36,639 nucleotides of DNA from Smittium culicis (Eukaryota; Kickxellomycota; Harpellomycetes; Harpellales; Legeriomycetaceae): the NCBI GenBank assembly GCA_001970855.1, contig LSSN01000815.1, positions 9,893 through 46,531 of the forward strand, written 5' to 3'. Both the position numbers and the translations under genes were made by a program. The notes beneath the pieces are model-generated. The model was not told the origin of the DNA, made no database searches, and saw only the letters and a list, made by a program, of their open reading frames with translations. Every line of letters begins with the position of its first letter. The first letter of the stretch is position 1. This document shows, one piece after another, positions 1 to 11,400 of the stretch.

Positions 1-3000
1 AAGATATGATCGTGCTAATTAGGAATTATGCTTTTGGGGGACAGGAAAATGTTTATATTGTAAATAAAAAAATGGACAGAGATATAATAACGAAAGGGGA
101 TGTTTATAAGTATAATAAAATATAATATAGTGTACCATATTTTAAATCACGGGAATCATACCTTCTAATTATGTTGTTGAATTTCGAAAGCATTGTATTT
201 TGAGGCAGCAGTGATGTGATGGGTACGACTATATCTCATTCATTTGAAATATTGAAGTTTATTCTTGCTGGAGGATAAGCCTGCAGTGCAAAAATAGCCA
301 AATTATTCGTGGATGAGTAAAGATAAAGACCACACAGGATTTTTGATAGCTTATAGGGAACTTAAAGCCAATCTTGAATTTAGGTATTTTGAACTTAACC
401 AACAGACATTGTACTAGTTGATAAAATCTACTTTCTTTTTCTGTATTAGCAATATTGATTTTAATTTTATTGGGCTCTTTTGATGGTTAAACTGTTTGGT
501 GGATATTATTGGGTTAAATATGTTGTTGTAGAACTATTGGCTGGTTGTTGTTTAAGCTCTTAAGTGTTTATAAGTGGCGGGTATTGTTTAGACTTTATTT
601 GGGTTTTTTCAGGGCAATTTAAAAGGAAAACAAAAATTTCTATAAATCTTGCAAATCTAAACATTCTAATTTCCTTATAGGCAAACTCGAGGATATTAAT
701 AGAAGTTTATATGATAAATCGGAGTATCGGTATGATAATTTTGATAATTTATATGCTATAAATATCCAATATTTACATGTTTTTTTGGATTGGAAAGATT
801 CAATTCTTATTGGTAAAAGCTATTTTAGTATTAAAAGTCTAATATTGGATAGAGGATATTTATTTAGTACAATATAAGACTTGGTATACAAATTTAGACT
901 AGTCAGTTCCAAATAAAAGCATAGATTCGGAAGTTAGTGAAGCATTTATAGCTTATGAGATTTTTTTTCGGTGATCAAGGATTTGAAATAAGTGTAATTT
1001 GATAATAGCTGATCTCAGATTATGTATAAGTAGTTAGAAACTCAGTTAGCTAAATAAATCATTCAGGCCTTTTGGGGATAAGAGAGTAAATATTTGTTGT
1101 TTAATCTAGCTTTTGGCCTTCAATTAAAGGCAGTAAATGTGCAGGCTAAGGGTCATGGGATGCAGTGCACTTTAATTATGTAGATTTATAGAATTAAAGG
1201 CATATAAGCAGCATTGAGTAGAAACATTGGTTAATCAAATGAGTATGAGCCTAACTTGTATTTTGCTCTTATGAGTTGCGTCGTTGCAATAAATGGATTG
1301 ACTATTTTATGAAGGTCTTGATAAAAAGCAGAAAACTTTGATGTGCGTAAAGGATATCATTTATTTAATATCGATTGATTATTGGTCAGCTTTATTTACA
1401 TACACTCTATAATCTATTATTCGCAAAAGCGTATTCTATGAATAGCGAATGAAAATGATTTAAATGAAAGATATTTATAGCGATAATAACAAGCTGAGAA
1501 ATTCTCTTTTTTTAGTTTAATATTCTATTGGATACTCTTTTGTTTTTTACGAGTAAAAATCATGTTGAATAGATTTTTTTTTAGAATAAGGTTATATTAT
1601 TATGGATGGCCCAAAGCTTCCAACCAGATTTTTTTCTTTCTAGCTAGGCTATTAATCAGAAAGCTTTTTAGAGCTACCGATTCTTGTATAAATTTTGGAA
1701 TGGCAACTGAGCGCTTATCCAGAGACACTTTTTATCAAGCCTTGTGCTATTTGGTTTTTGCTTTCAGTCTTTTAATTACAGTATAGAGCAAAGATGGATT
1801 TGTAAGCTGGCGATTACCATGTAGTACTTGTAGGCCAGCATAGAATTATTTTTACCAAGCCAACAAAAAAAAAAAGGCATATAGACTGTATACCAAAATG
1901 CCGAGAAATGGGGCAGGAAAAATAGCTAGCAGACTTGGGCGTTGTCAAAGCGGACTTCCATTTTTAGTAATTTCTGATTTTCTATGCAAAATATAAAAGA
2001 GGATTCCAATCTTGCTAAATTAGTAATGTGGGCTACGTATATACCAGCGCGCAAATGTGCACTTTCACCTTTTCCTGACAGTTGACTAATATATAGGCAG
2101 CTATTATAGATTAATCGTCCTTTATTATTCAAGATTAGGTAAGGAATACTCACCAATCATCTCTTCTTTTGGATTTGTCTTCCAATTTTGTCTAAAAATT
2201 ATCTAAACGCGGCCATATTTCATAAACCAAGCATTGATTCGGGATATTGTCATTCTTAAAATCATTATGATTCCTACTATCAACATCTAAACTTTAATAG
2301 CCACCTTCCAAACCAGCCGCTAAAAAAAAATAGATCAAAACTTAACACTGCTTTTTCTGCTTTTTTTAGATCCAAATAAGTGTAGCTAAGACTTTTTTCA
2401 CATCCCCCCAGACTTCTTTAGCAGAGCTTGTTAACTCTTTACATAATTAGCTTTCATAGCTAAGGAATGAACATCCTCCTACTGCATTCCCAAAAATTAA
2501 AATTGATAATAATATCATGTGCCCAGTTTTTTGTATAGGGATTCATTATTGTTTTAAATGGTAGCAACTAGCAAGTTTAAGTAGTTGGGTGAGGAGGAGG
2601 AGGCGGAGGCGGCTTTTGTTTTATTTGTTTTTTGAGTGGTGTCATCTATTATTAAAGAATGCTGCACACTGGAAAACTTGTCTATTCGAGCTTAGTATTT
2701 AATTTAATGGCCACACAATCCCAATAAAGCTGTAGAAAATAAAAATGATTGGATCCCTTCGTTTATATTGAGAATTTCTATATGGAATGTGCATTGAAAA
2801 AAAAAAGTCTATCCTTAAGCGAATTCGTTGTGTGACAGAACGCATCAATAAATTCTATACTTTTTTTCTTTATAGATTTTGAATTTGGCGAGTGCAACGG
2901 GAATCTCCTGTTTATACTACCCTGCGAATAGGCGATTGACGCTTTTCTTTGTTTCTTTTTTGAAACTCTGTATAGGAAACGTTTGTGTCAGATTGCCCAA

Positions 3001-3919
3001 TTGCTTATATTTTCTTCTTCCATAATATATTACTTTATAAACTCTATATCATAAATTTAATTAGCCGAATCTATTGGCCAACAGAATAGTATTAGACTGT
3101 AGGTACCCAATAATTAATAATGAGAATTCGTTTGTGATTAGCTAATAATCATAGCTTGTGAAAAAAAATATATAAATCTCCATGGAAACAAGTTATCACT
3201 GAATCCATGCGCTTTTACACAACTACTTTATAAGAATATCAGAAAAAAAATAAACCCTACTTGTCCAAAAAAGCGAAGGTGCATTGATAGGACCAAGACT
3301 TATCTGAATAATTTAATTGGCTGTTTATGATACTTAATTTTCAGCGTTGTTCCGAATTTAAATAGTTTGTGGGTACTAGCTGGGAAATTTAGTTTGCACT
3401 GACTATCCTAAAATCAGCCAATGGTTGGCTCTATGGAATGAAAATTGCCAATCATGTGCATCTACAAGTTGTTATTTTCTGTTTAGTGTCATTTCCGGCG
3501 CTGCAGTTAGTCATATTGCCTAAAATGGATATTTGGTTAATCTACAATGTCTATTTTTTTTCCAGTACTATGTCTACAATTGTAATTTTATGCCTGTATC
3601 AAGTAATCTATTTGTTGACACTCTGGCGGAAGAGATGTAGGCTTCTATTAGTAAGAATCTTTCATGCCTTGATTCTCTAAGCTTACTCCGTTTTTCATAA
3701 ATTCGCATTACCTTTATTTTCATTTTTTCGCTACACACACGCACATTATTCTGCTTTTCTAAACTGAAATACTGCCTCGTATAATCTTCTATTCTCCATG
3801 GCAGGCTGATAAGTTGACAATAACTACATCTCTTCGATTGTTGATTATATTTAAGTGTGTCTGAACTTGCGCTTTTGCATATAAGCACCCTTCTCTCATT
3901 ATTCAAAAAGGTTCCTATT
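1..3919. other. Gene-free region of moderate GC
   Basis: I see no gene here that I can support. The sequence is richer in G+C (about one third in a sampled line) than the A/T-rich blocks elsewhere. The + strand is rich in G and T up to about 1.9 kb and richer in C afterwards. Open frames are short, overlap each other on both strands and show no recognisable domain; the longest is about 110 codons (3574-3906, -). A possible decayed frame at 1926-2156 is discussed in the findings. The region could hold relics of lost genes or a long upstream region of the kinase gene. Confidence 0.5.
2589..2613. repeat. GGA/GGC-rich microsatellite
   Basis: A short run of GAG, GAG, GAG, GCG, GAG, GCG triplets stands out in A/T-rich surroundings. 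On the - strand one frame reads as seven prolines, then a few codons and a stop. No longer open frame supports it as coding, so I call it a simple repeat. Confidence 0.55.
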
Positions 3920-4748
3920 TGAGCTTATAACGCTCGACATAATAAATTCTCCAAACCCACTGATTTCTTTTTTCTCTCTTGATAACGTAACTTTAAACCA
4001 CTCATATCTGCCTCCTCTGATTTCACAACACTAAAATCCCTAATTTATTTCTTCTTTTTTCCTTTTCTTTTTTTTGTGGCAGCTGCTATTACTAACGTCA
4101 CCTATTTTTACTCTTTTGACAACTCTTACTGCCACTTTGATACTTCTGTTGCAAATTTGACACCTTATTTCCTCTTACAATATAAAAGGCTTCAACAAAA
4201 ATAAACTTGTCAATATAAGCTTCTCTGTTTGTTTAAGTGCGATTCATTTGCGGTGTTTATTTACTATTAGCTCCCCCCCACCCCTACCCAAAACTAATCG
4301 CTTCTATTTTTTTTTTTTGCCTACTTTACCTGATTCTATACTTGTTCTATTTTACTCCCTCGACATTCTCTGTGCTATTTATAAGACTGTTACTACTGAT
4401 AATTCTTAATTATTTCCCTCTCTTTCCATTCCATCTCCTCTTCCTCCCTTCTTTCCTTACATTTCCCTTTCCCTCGCTTATTATTCTCTAAACTTATTAT
4501 TATTATCATCTTATAATTTATTCAATCGATTCATTATAATTATTGTTCCCCCATTGCCTCTCTCGAATTTTTGCAAACGCTAACTAACTGCGCTTATTTC
4601 TTGCTTTATATTATATCCATCATAAACTTATATCATATTCAGAATCCAACTCCTTTGACTGCAAGCCTGCATTTTCTTTTTAAATCATTTGAATCTGCAA
4701 CTTCTTCTAACCTCTCCTCCTTTCAAGCTCTGTTCCATAAAATATACT
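3920..4748 (+). promoter_or_regulatory. Pyrimidine-rich upstream/leader region of the PX-AGC kinase gene
   Basis: The + strand becomes strongly C+T-rich here, with long CT runs and few G, and stays so into the coding region. A TATAAAAG box lies at 4181-4188, about 560 bases before the ATG at 4749. The same octamer occurs upstream of CDC24 at 20530-20537. Long pyrimidine tracts are common in fungal promoters and 5' untranslated regions. The transcription start is not visible from sequence alone. Confidence 0.45.
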
Positions 4749-7394
4749 ATGAAACTTTACATTAACCATAAAGATATCGATAATTTTCAAACTAAGGATA
4801 AAACTGTTCTCACTCCACTAACAATCAGCATTAAAAATATTTTTTCTAAAGGATTAAGATACTCTCAATCAATTCCCAACATTAACTCACATCTCAAAGA
4901 TAAAGACATGACTACCACTGACAATAAGGTTCTCTCAAACTCAAGCCTCAAGAATGATAAAAATAGTATAGCTGAACCCCGCTATCCTTCATATAACAGC
5001 GACTCCTTACCTACAAGAAAACAACCTTTCAAACTTTCCAAGTACGTGTCCTTCTCTTCTAAACCAGGCTCCCCTCAAACTAGCCCCCTCTCAAATAAAC
5101 CTATCAGCGCTAAATCCATCTTCGTTCCTAACCATTCCGCCCCCTCTCTACCCTCCGCTGTCTCTGATAAATCCTTCAATAGAATTAATGATGTCCCCCC
5201 TACCATATCCGCTCATATCACAAAAGCTGACTCTTACTCCTACCTCTCAAAAAAGAACTCAAATGCCAAAATTAAAACTTATAAAGTTCTAGTAATTAAA
5301 GGCGGCCAAAAATGGTCTGTCAACCGCAATATCGACGACTTTTGGGAGATTTACTTAAAAGTACACATTTCTACCCCTATTTCCCCTCTTTTTCTCTTAT
5401 ATCTACCTAATACCCCGCCTCTCTTTTTATCACTATATTCGATCCTTTTTTAAATTTTTTTCATTTTTTTTTTTTAAAAATAGATAAAGGAAGCTTATCC
5501 TAGGAAAAAAATCCCCTCTTTCCCCCAAAAAAATGGTATCCTGGGTTACTCTTTCCCTACTGACTTCGTCTTCACTAAACGCGATAAACTCAACTCAATA
5601 CTCCAGTTCTTTCTATCTGACCCAAACATCTCGACGTCCTCACTCATTAAAAATTTCCTCGCTGATGATGTAATCTCCCCTTTAACTGAAAAATACTCTG
5701 ACTCCACAATAGCTTCCAACATCTCTGATTCAAACAAATCTCCAAACCAAAGAGCCATCAAGTCTTTATACAAACTAAGTAAAAATGGCAGGAAATCGTC
5801 GCCCGAAAAAAAATCTTCTAAACGCTCTAGCCTACACTCTGACACCTTCTCAATCAAGTCCAGAAAAAAATCCGTTTCGTCAAACGCTCCCACATCTCTT
5901 CCCCTCTCCAAACTCAAACGCCCAAGAGCAAGTGTATCCAGAGCTATGCGTAAACGTTTCGGATTCAGGAAAGGCGTCCAAGTCGTTGGCCTCTCCCCCA
6001 TCACTAAAAAGCCCAACTTGTCTAAAAGCGATAGTGATCGAAGCAAACTATACTCAAACTCTTCCGAAAATAATTACTTCACTGAAACCAGCGACAACGA
6101 GTTCACCCTACCTGCAAACGGTTCCAGCTATTCAAGTGAAAAATCTTATATCTTACCAAACCACAATGAAGTTGAACAAATTGAACTCGATGTTGAGCTA
6201 ATGTCTAGAAGGAAACACAAAGTTAGCCTGGACGATTTCCACCTACTTACCTTAATTGGAAAAGGCGCATATGGTAAAGTCATGCTTGCTCGACACAAAG
6301 ATACTGCCAAAGTTTTTGCCATAAAAGTCATCTCTAAAAATAAAATATTATCCAGACCTGGCGACGTCTCTAGAATCATGGCTGAAAGGCAAGTCCTAAA
6401 ACAGGTTATAAATCACCCATTCTTGGTTGGCCTAGAATACGCTTTCCAATCTTCAACAAAGCTCTACTTCTGCCTCGACTATATCAATGGCGGCGAACTC
6501 TTTTATCACCTACAAAATGATATCTGCTTCTCTGAAAATAGAACTCGCTTTTACGTTGCTGAAATTTCTTCTGCTATAGGCTATCTCCACGATTTTGATA
6601 TTATTTATCGCGACTTAAAGCCTGAAAACTGTCTCCTAGACCAATATGGCCACTTAAGAATCGTAGATTTTGGTCTTGTCAAAATCCTTGGTGGTAATGA
6701 CATAAAAAGAAATCGAACCTACACTTTCTGCGGAACTCCTGAATATATGGCCCCAGAAGTGCTATTAAGGAACCCATATGGAAAAGAAGTCGACTGGTAC
6801 TGTCTAGGTGCCATCTCGTACGAAATGATTTATGGCCTACCGCCTTACTACTCAACCAACCCAACTGTTATGTATAATAATATTGTTAATGACCAATTGG
6901 AATTCCCTTTATTCACCAAAAAACGCCAAATTGTTGGAAATCTAACAAAGGAATTCATCTCTGGTCTAATGATCAAAAACCCATGTAAAAGACTAGGCTC
7001 CGGCCCCAACGGCACTCAGCTCGTTAAAAGCCATAGCTACTTTAACGGAATCAACTGGGACAAAGTTTACAAAAAAGAATACCTTCCTCCATTCATTCCT
7101 AAAACATCTTCCATCTTTGAACTCTCCAACATTTCCCCGGAATTTAGAAATGAACCCATCCCTGAATCCATTCTAAATGAAGGTAAAGTCCCTCTAGTAC
7201 TGTGTAACAACTCCCAAAATACCGTTCCTTCAAACGACAGCCTGACAAACTTCCCTCAATTTTTAAGCGAATCAACCCAACCAAATTCTGAAAATAACAA
7301 ATATCAAAATTTGAAACACGGTCAGCTGATAAACACCGTCGAGGAAGCGACTGATGCGTTCCGTGGATTTTCGTTCGATTCGGTTCGAGGATGA
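4749..7394 (+). CDS. PX-domain AGC serine/threonine kinase (SGK3-like), two exons
   Basis: Exons are 4749-5360 and 5484-7394, giving 840 aa; the 123-bp intron (GTACAC...AAATAG, phase 0) falls inside the PX domain, and joining restores it. The frame upstream of the ATG at 4749 opens only at a TTG. Residues 1-170 are Ser/Pro/Lys-rich. The PX domain is about 175-266, with the conserved Arg of the RxxxDF motif at 193 and a later basic TKRDKL stretch. A long Ser/Lys-rich linker follows. The kinase domain (about 456-725) has the glycine loop GKGAYGKV (463-470), Lys485, YRDLKPEN with Asp581, DFG at 599-601 and activation loop TFCGTPEYMAPE (618-629). The tail ends in hydrophobic motif FRGFSF (830-835; Ser834). 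In this family PX binds phosphoinositides, PDK1 phosphorylates the activation loop and TORC2 the hydrophobic motif. All catalytic residues are present, so it should be active. Substrates are unknown. Confidence 0.92.
5361..5483 (+). other. Intron 1 of the PX-AGC kinase gene
   Basis: It runs from donor GTACAC to acceptor AAATAG, 123 bp, phase 0. It is T-rich and carries in-frame stops. Removing it joins ...EIYLK to IKEAYP..., the expected continuation of a PX domain, and keeps the frame open for 636 further codons. Confidence 0.9.
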
Positions 7395-7439
7395 AAAGTC
7401 TTGTGTTTTTTTCCTAATCAAGCTTTATATACCAAAAAA

Positions 7440-7445
7440 AATAAA
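7440..7445 (+). terminator. AATAAA, possible polyadenylation signal of the kinase gene
   Basis: An AATAAA hexamer lies 46 bases past the stop codon, followed by A-rich and T-rich stretches typical of fungal 3' ends. Such hexamers are frequent by chance in this A/T-rich DNA, so the assignment rests on position only. Confidence 0.3.
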
Positions 7446-8400
7446 AGAAACTATCAACATACAACAAAAACAATAGGATTCACTTCCTTCCATCCTTTGC
7501 AACTTTACTACTCGCATCTTTTTTTCTCTTCAACTATATTATCCATTTATCATTTATCCCACCCGTCCTAAAATCCATCAATACATTATTTTTGTAAATT
7601 TATCTTTATTTTAAGCTCTAGTCGCTATTTTTGAAATAACTTTTGATACTGCATAAAACTAATAAACTACTGCTTACTTTCTCTATCTGTATTGGATTAT
7701 ATTTACATATTTAACAGCATAACAATCCAGTAATAACCCCCCCCCTCCTCTCTCCATTCTTTTGTCATCAACATGAAAAAATATAGTTCATCCAACTAAT
7801 AAGAGCTCAACTGTAACTGCCGAATTTTTCAGAGTTAATTAAAGTAAATAAACCTCCTTTTAAGAAAAAAAAAAAAAGGCCTATGGTTGTGTGGTCCACT
7901 ATGAAATAAAGTGCTGCAAAAGGGGGTTATAACTTTCGTAGCAATTTGTCTAGTTTCGTCCCATAATTACATTTCAAATTTTCCTCCTTATTGAGAAAAA
8001 AAAAAAAAAATGGCAATAAAACTCAAAGATATTTTATCTAACGTAAGGATGCGCGCATGTGGCTCGGTTTGAACGATTCTTGACATGTTTTTTTGGTATT
8101 TTTTTTTATATGATATAAATTTATAATCCCTTTTTTAATTAGTCTTTTTTTTTAAATATTTTAAATTTTTGGCAAAAATATTGAGGTATTGGTATTCAAA
8201 ATCAGAGATTTTATTGTCAAGACCGGAGGGGTTTTTTTTTTTTTTAAGAATCCGTCTGGTTTATAGCCAACATGTTTCTTCTGGGAAAATAAAACATACG
8301 CGTATAATATTTATTCAGCTTTTTAAACTCTTTCAGCCCCATAAATATCAACACCCCCCCCCCTTGCGCCAAAAAAAATGATTGACTGAATTTTTTAATC
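7446..8400. other. Gene-free flank with long homopolymer runs
   Basis: No supported gene. The stretch has many long A and T tracts and two poly-C runs, near 7737-7746 and 8353-8362. The latter sits in a 70-codon frame (8169-8381) with no recognisable motif, which I do not accept as a gene. The poly-C and poly-T runs are places where read or assembly errors would be likely. Confidence 0.5.
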
Positions 8401-11400
8401 TATGTAGACTAAATATCGAGTTTCTTCGTTTTTGGCACTTTTTTTTTTTTTTGGATGCGAATTAGACTTTTAGAGCTTTAGATACTAGAAATCTTTAAAA
8501 TAGCCTTCCACACTATCTCTTTTCTAAGTCATTTATGGATATAAAAAAAACGAGTGGATTGAAAACTGTGAATTTGGTTGTTTTTTATTTTTGGTGTAAT
8601 TAAAAATTATCGATCTGCTTTACGATATTTTCAGTACTACGAAAACAAAACTGCAATTGCTGGAATTAAACGCTCATTGTCAACGATTTTCATATAAACC
8701 TATCCTCACTAATACTAACTTGTTGACGCCATCCAGATGAATTGATCTTTAGGCACCATTTAATTTTTTTCGCTCCTAGTTTCAAGAGAATTAAGTTATG
8801 CTAGAGGCTGCTTTTTTTTCTTACAATTTAACTTATAATTTCTTGGTCAATTTTTTATTAAATAGTAAATCAACTACACCGTTTCGTTAATCATTTATTT
8901 CCTGCATGAATTCAATATTCTCTTCCTAACTATAAGATGTGTATAGACTAATGGAAACGACAATTCAGATTATAATATTTAAATTCGCTATTACGAATAT
9001 CTTTTAGAATGGTCTTTGTTTAATAGTTTGACACATCAATACAGACTCCACCCAGTTGTTTTTTTTTTTATTTTATTGAATATAATCATTGCAAATTTTA
9101 CGATTTTTTTTGTAGTATAAATTGATACTCCTTTCTCGAAATCAACCCTCTCCCCCAAATCATTTTTTTTAAACTTTTTTAGCTTTTCGTGCGTTTTTGA
9201 TTTTTATATGAATTATAACTTTAAAACTTTAATTTTTTTTTCTCTTTGTAATTGGGATTGAAAATTCAGTCAAATATATATTAAGATGGTCTCAATGTTT
9301 ATAATCAATGGCTGTTGTCGCTTAAATTGATCTTCAAGAATTTTTTATCCCCTTTTTCGCCAAAATAAAAATAAAAATCATTATTCATAACAAAAGCTAT
9401 AAAAAATTGTTGGTATAAAGTTCAAAAAATATACATAAAAATGAAAAACAGAAAATTTGGATTTATGATTATTATCTTTTAGTAAATATGTTTGATCTTT
9501 TACATTAAACTGTTTTTCTTTAAAAAAAATGGTAGTTTTTGCATATTATTAGAATTGAAAAAGTGATATATATATATTTTTTTAACTTATAAAAAATCAG
9601 TTTATAATTATATAATAGAGTTAAATTAATAACAGTATACCTTCACTATTTCAAAAATTATTTATGATTTACTATTATCTTTGAGATAAATAATAATATA
9701 GATATCAATTTTGATATTATTTACAAGTAATATTATGTTAATTAAAAGAAAAAAATCTAACATTTTTATCATTAATGAATTTTTTTTATCCTAGGAAATC
9801 CATTGAACATTATTAAAAGCATATAAATTATTAATTCATCACGCATAGATGAAAACTAAATTGGTAATATAAACATTAATAGTTAGAAGGGAAACTATTA
9901 AACGATACTTTCCCTCATTATTAACCTTTAAACATATATTAATTAATATTAATATTTAAAAATATAAAAAATAATAGTTAAGGCTAAATCCTAAAATTAA
10001 TAATATTAAAAGGGAAAAAATAACAAGTAAAAAAAAAGGTAACTAATGAGTTTTTAGAAACTCAATAATACTATAATATTACATTTTTATCAAATTTTAA
10101 ATAATATTAAATAGTCCAAATAAAATATAACAATAATTGAGAACCATTGATTATAAAGCATAAATAATCGATAAATAAAATTAAAATTTATTTAAATTAA
10201 ACTAACATCAAATCTACATGACCATGAGATCTTGAATATATTATATTATTACTTGGTGTATCAAATAAAAATAGCTGATAGCCGATCAATCACTAACTAA
10301 GAATAAATAATTAATTATATAAATATAGGGGGGAATAAGTTATAAAAGGGTGAAATTAATAACATTTAGAAAGCCAGTGAAGCATAAAAATCGCATATAA
10401 AGAAATTAATTATGGTAAATATGAATTTTCGCTTTTAAAAAGGATTTTACTCTATTCCTGGCTTATGGGATTTTTTTCATCTACTTATATATTTTATTAG
10501 TTATATAACCACTCTTCGTATCTTCATTAAATTAAATTAAATATTATAGTTTGAATATTAAAAAACTAAAATTGTTGGACATTATAATTATTCTGAAATT
10601 AAGGTACAATGGATACACAGGACATCGAAAACACCAAATCGACTATTTTACAATAAAAAAATTTAAAGATAATAAGATTACTCACTAATATTTTCTATTT
10701 TAAATAATAATAAATAAATTTTTTTGATATGTTAAATTTATCTAAAAAAATATAAATATTGGACTCTATTCGTAAAAATAAGAAAAAATCTCGCTATTTT
10801 ACGACCATAAGGGAAGTAAAAAATATTTTATAATTATTTATTAAATGGGTGAGTTATAATTGTACAATAAAACTAATAAATTTCATAATTAAAACTAATG
10901 TCACATATTTTAATCAATTTTATGACCAGATTTTTAAAATACAAAAAAAAAACTCCTCGAATCGATAGACCCACTATCATAGTATTCTATTATTTCAGTT
11001 TATAGAAATAATGAAATCAAATCACATTATTATATTTAGTCAAGCAAATGCTAAAATTTGTATATATTATATCACTGAAAAATATTAAAAAAATCATATA
11101 AAGTTCATTAATATGCACAATAGGAATAATATCCATAAAAAATAATATAAAATCGAAATTTGGTTAAATTATAGCATAATAATCAATAAATTTATCAATT
11201 GATAATTTAATTTAAATGTGATCAAACTCGTATTTTTGTAGTAATAAAATGAAATTTAAGTTTTAAATTGGAGGTTAAAAATCTGTGGATATGCGAGAAA
11301 AAAATCTTTACATACTCAAATGATAAAAAAAAATTCTAGTAATTATACAAAAAATTAATAATCAGGTAAAAAATTGAGGAATTGGATATAATTTTTTGTT

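Noticed and set aside
3574..3906. 110-codon frame on the - strand, and an overlapping 80-codon hydrophobic frame on the + strand (3438-3680)
   Set aside because: Neither has a recognisable motif, they overlap antisense, and frames of this length are expected by chance in moderate-GC DNA.
4237..4491. 84-codon frame in the kinase leader
   Set aside because: Its Leu/Phe/Pro-rich product is the simple translation of a CT-rich tract; there is no domain and it lies in the leader of a better-supported gene.
4689..4748. Upstream extension of the kinase to 4689
   Set aside because: It begins at TTG, not ATG; the first in-frame ATG is at 4749.
5546..6046. 166-codon frame on the - strand inside the kinase gene
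   Set aside because: It is antisense to exon 2, where the + strand frame continues PX sequence and leads into the kinase domain.
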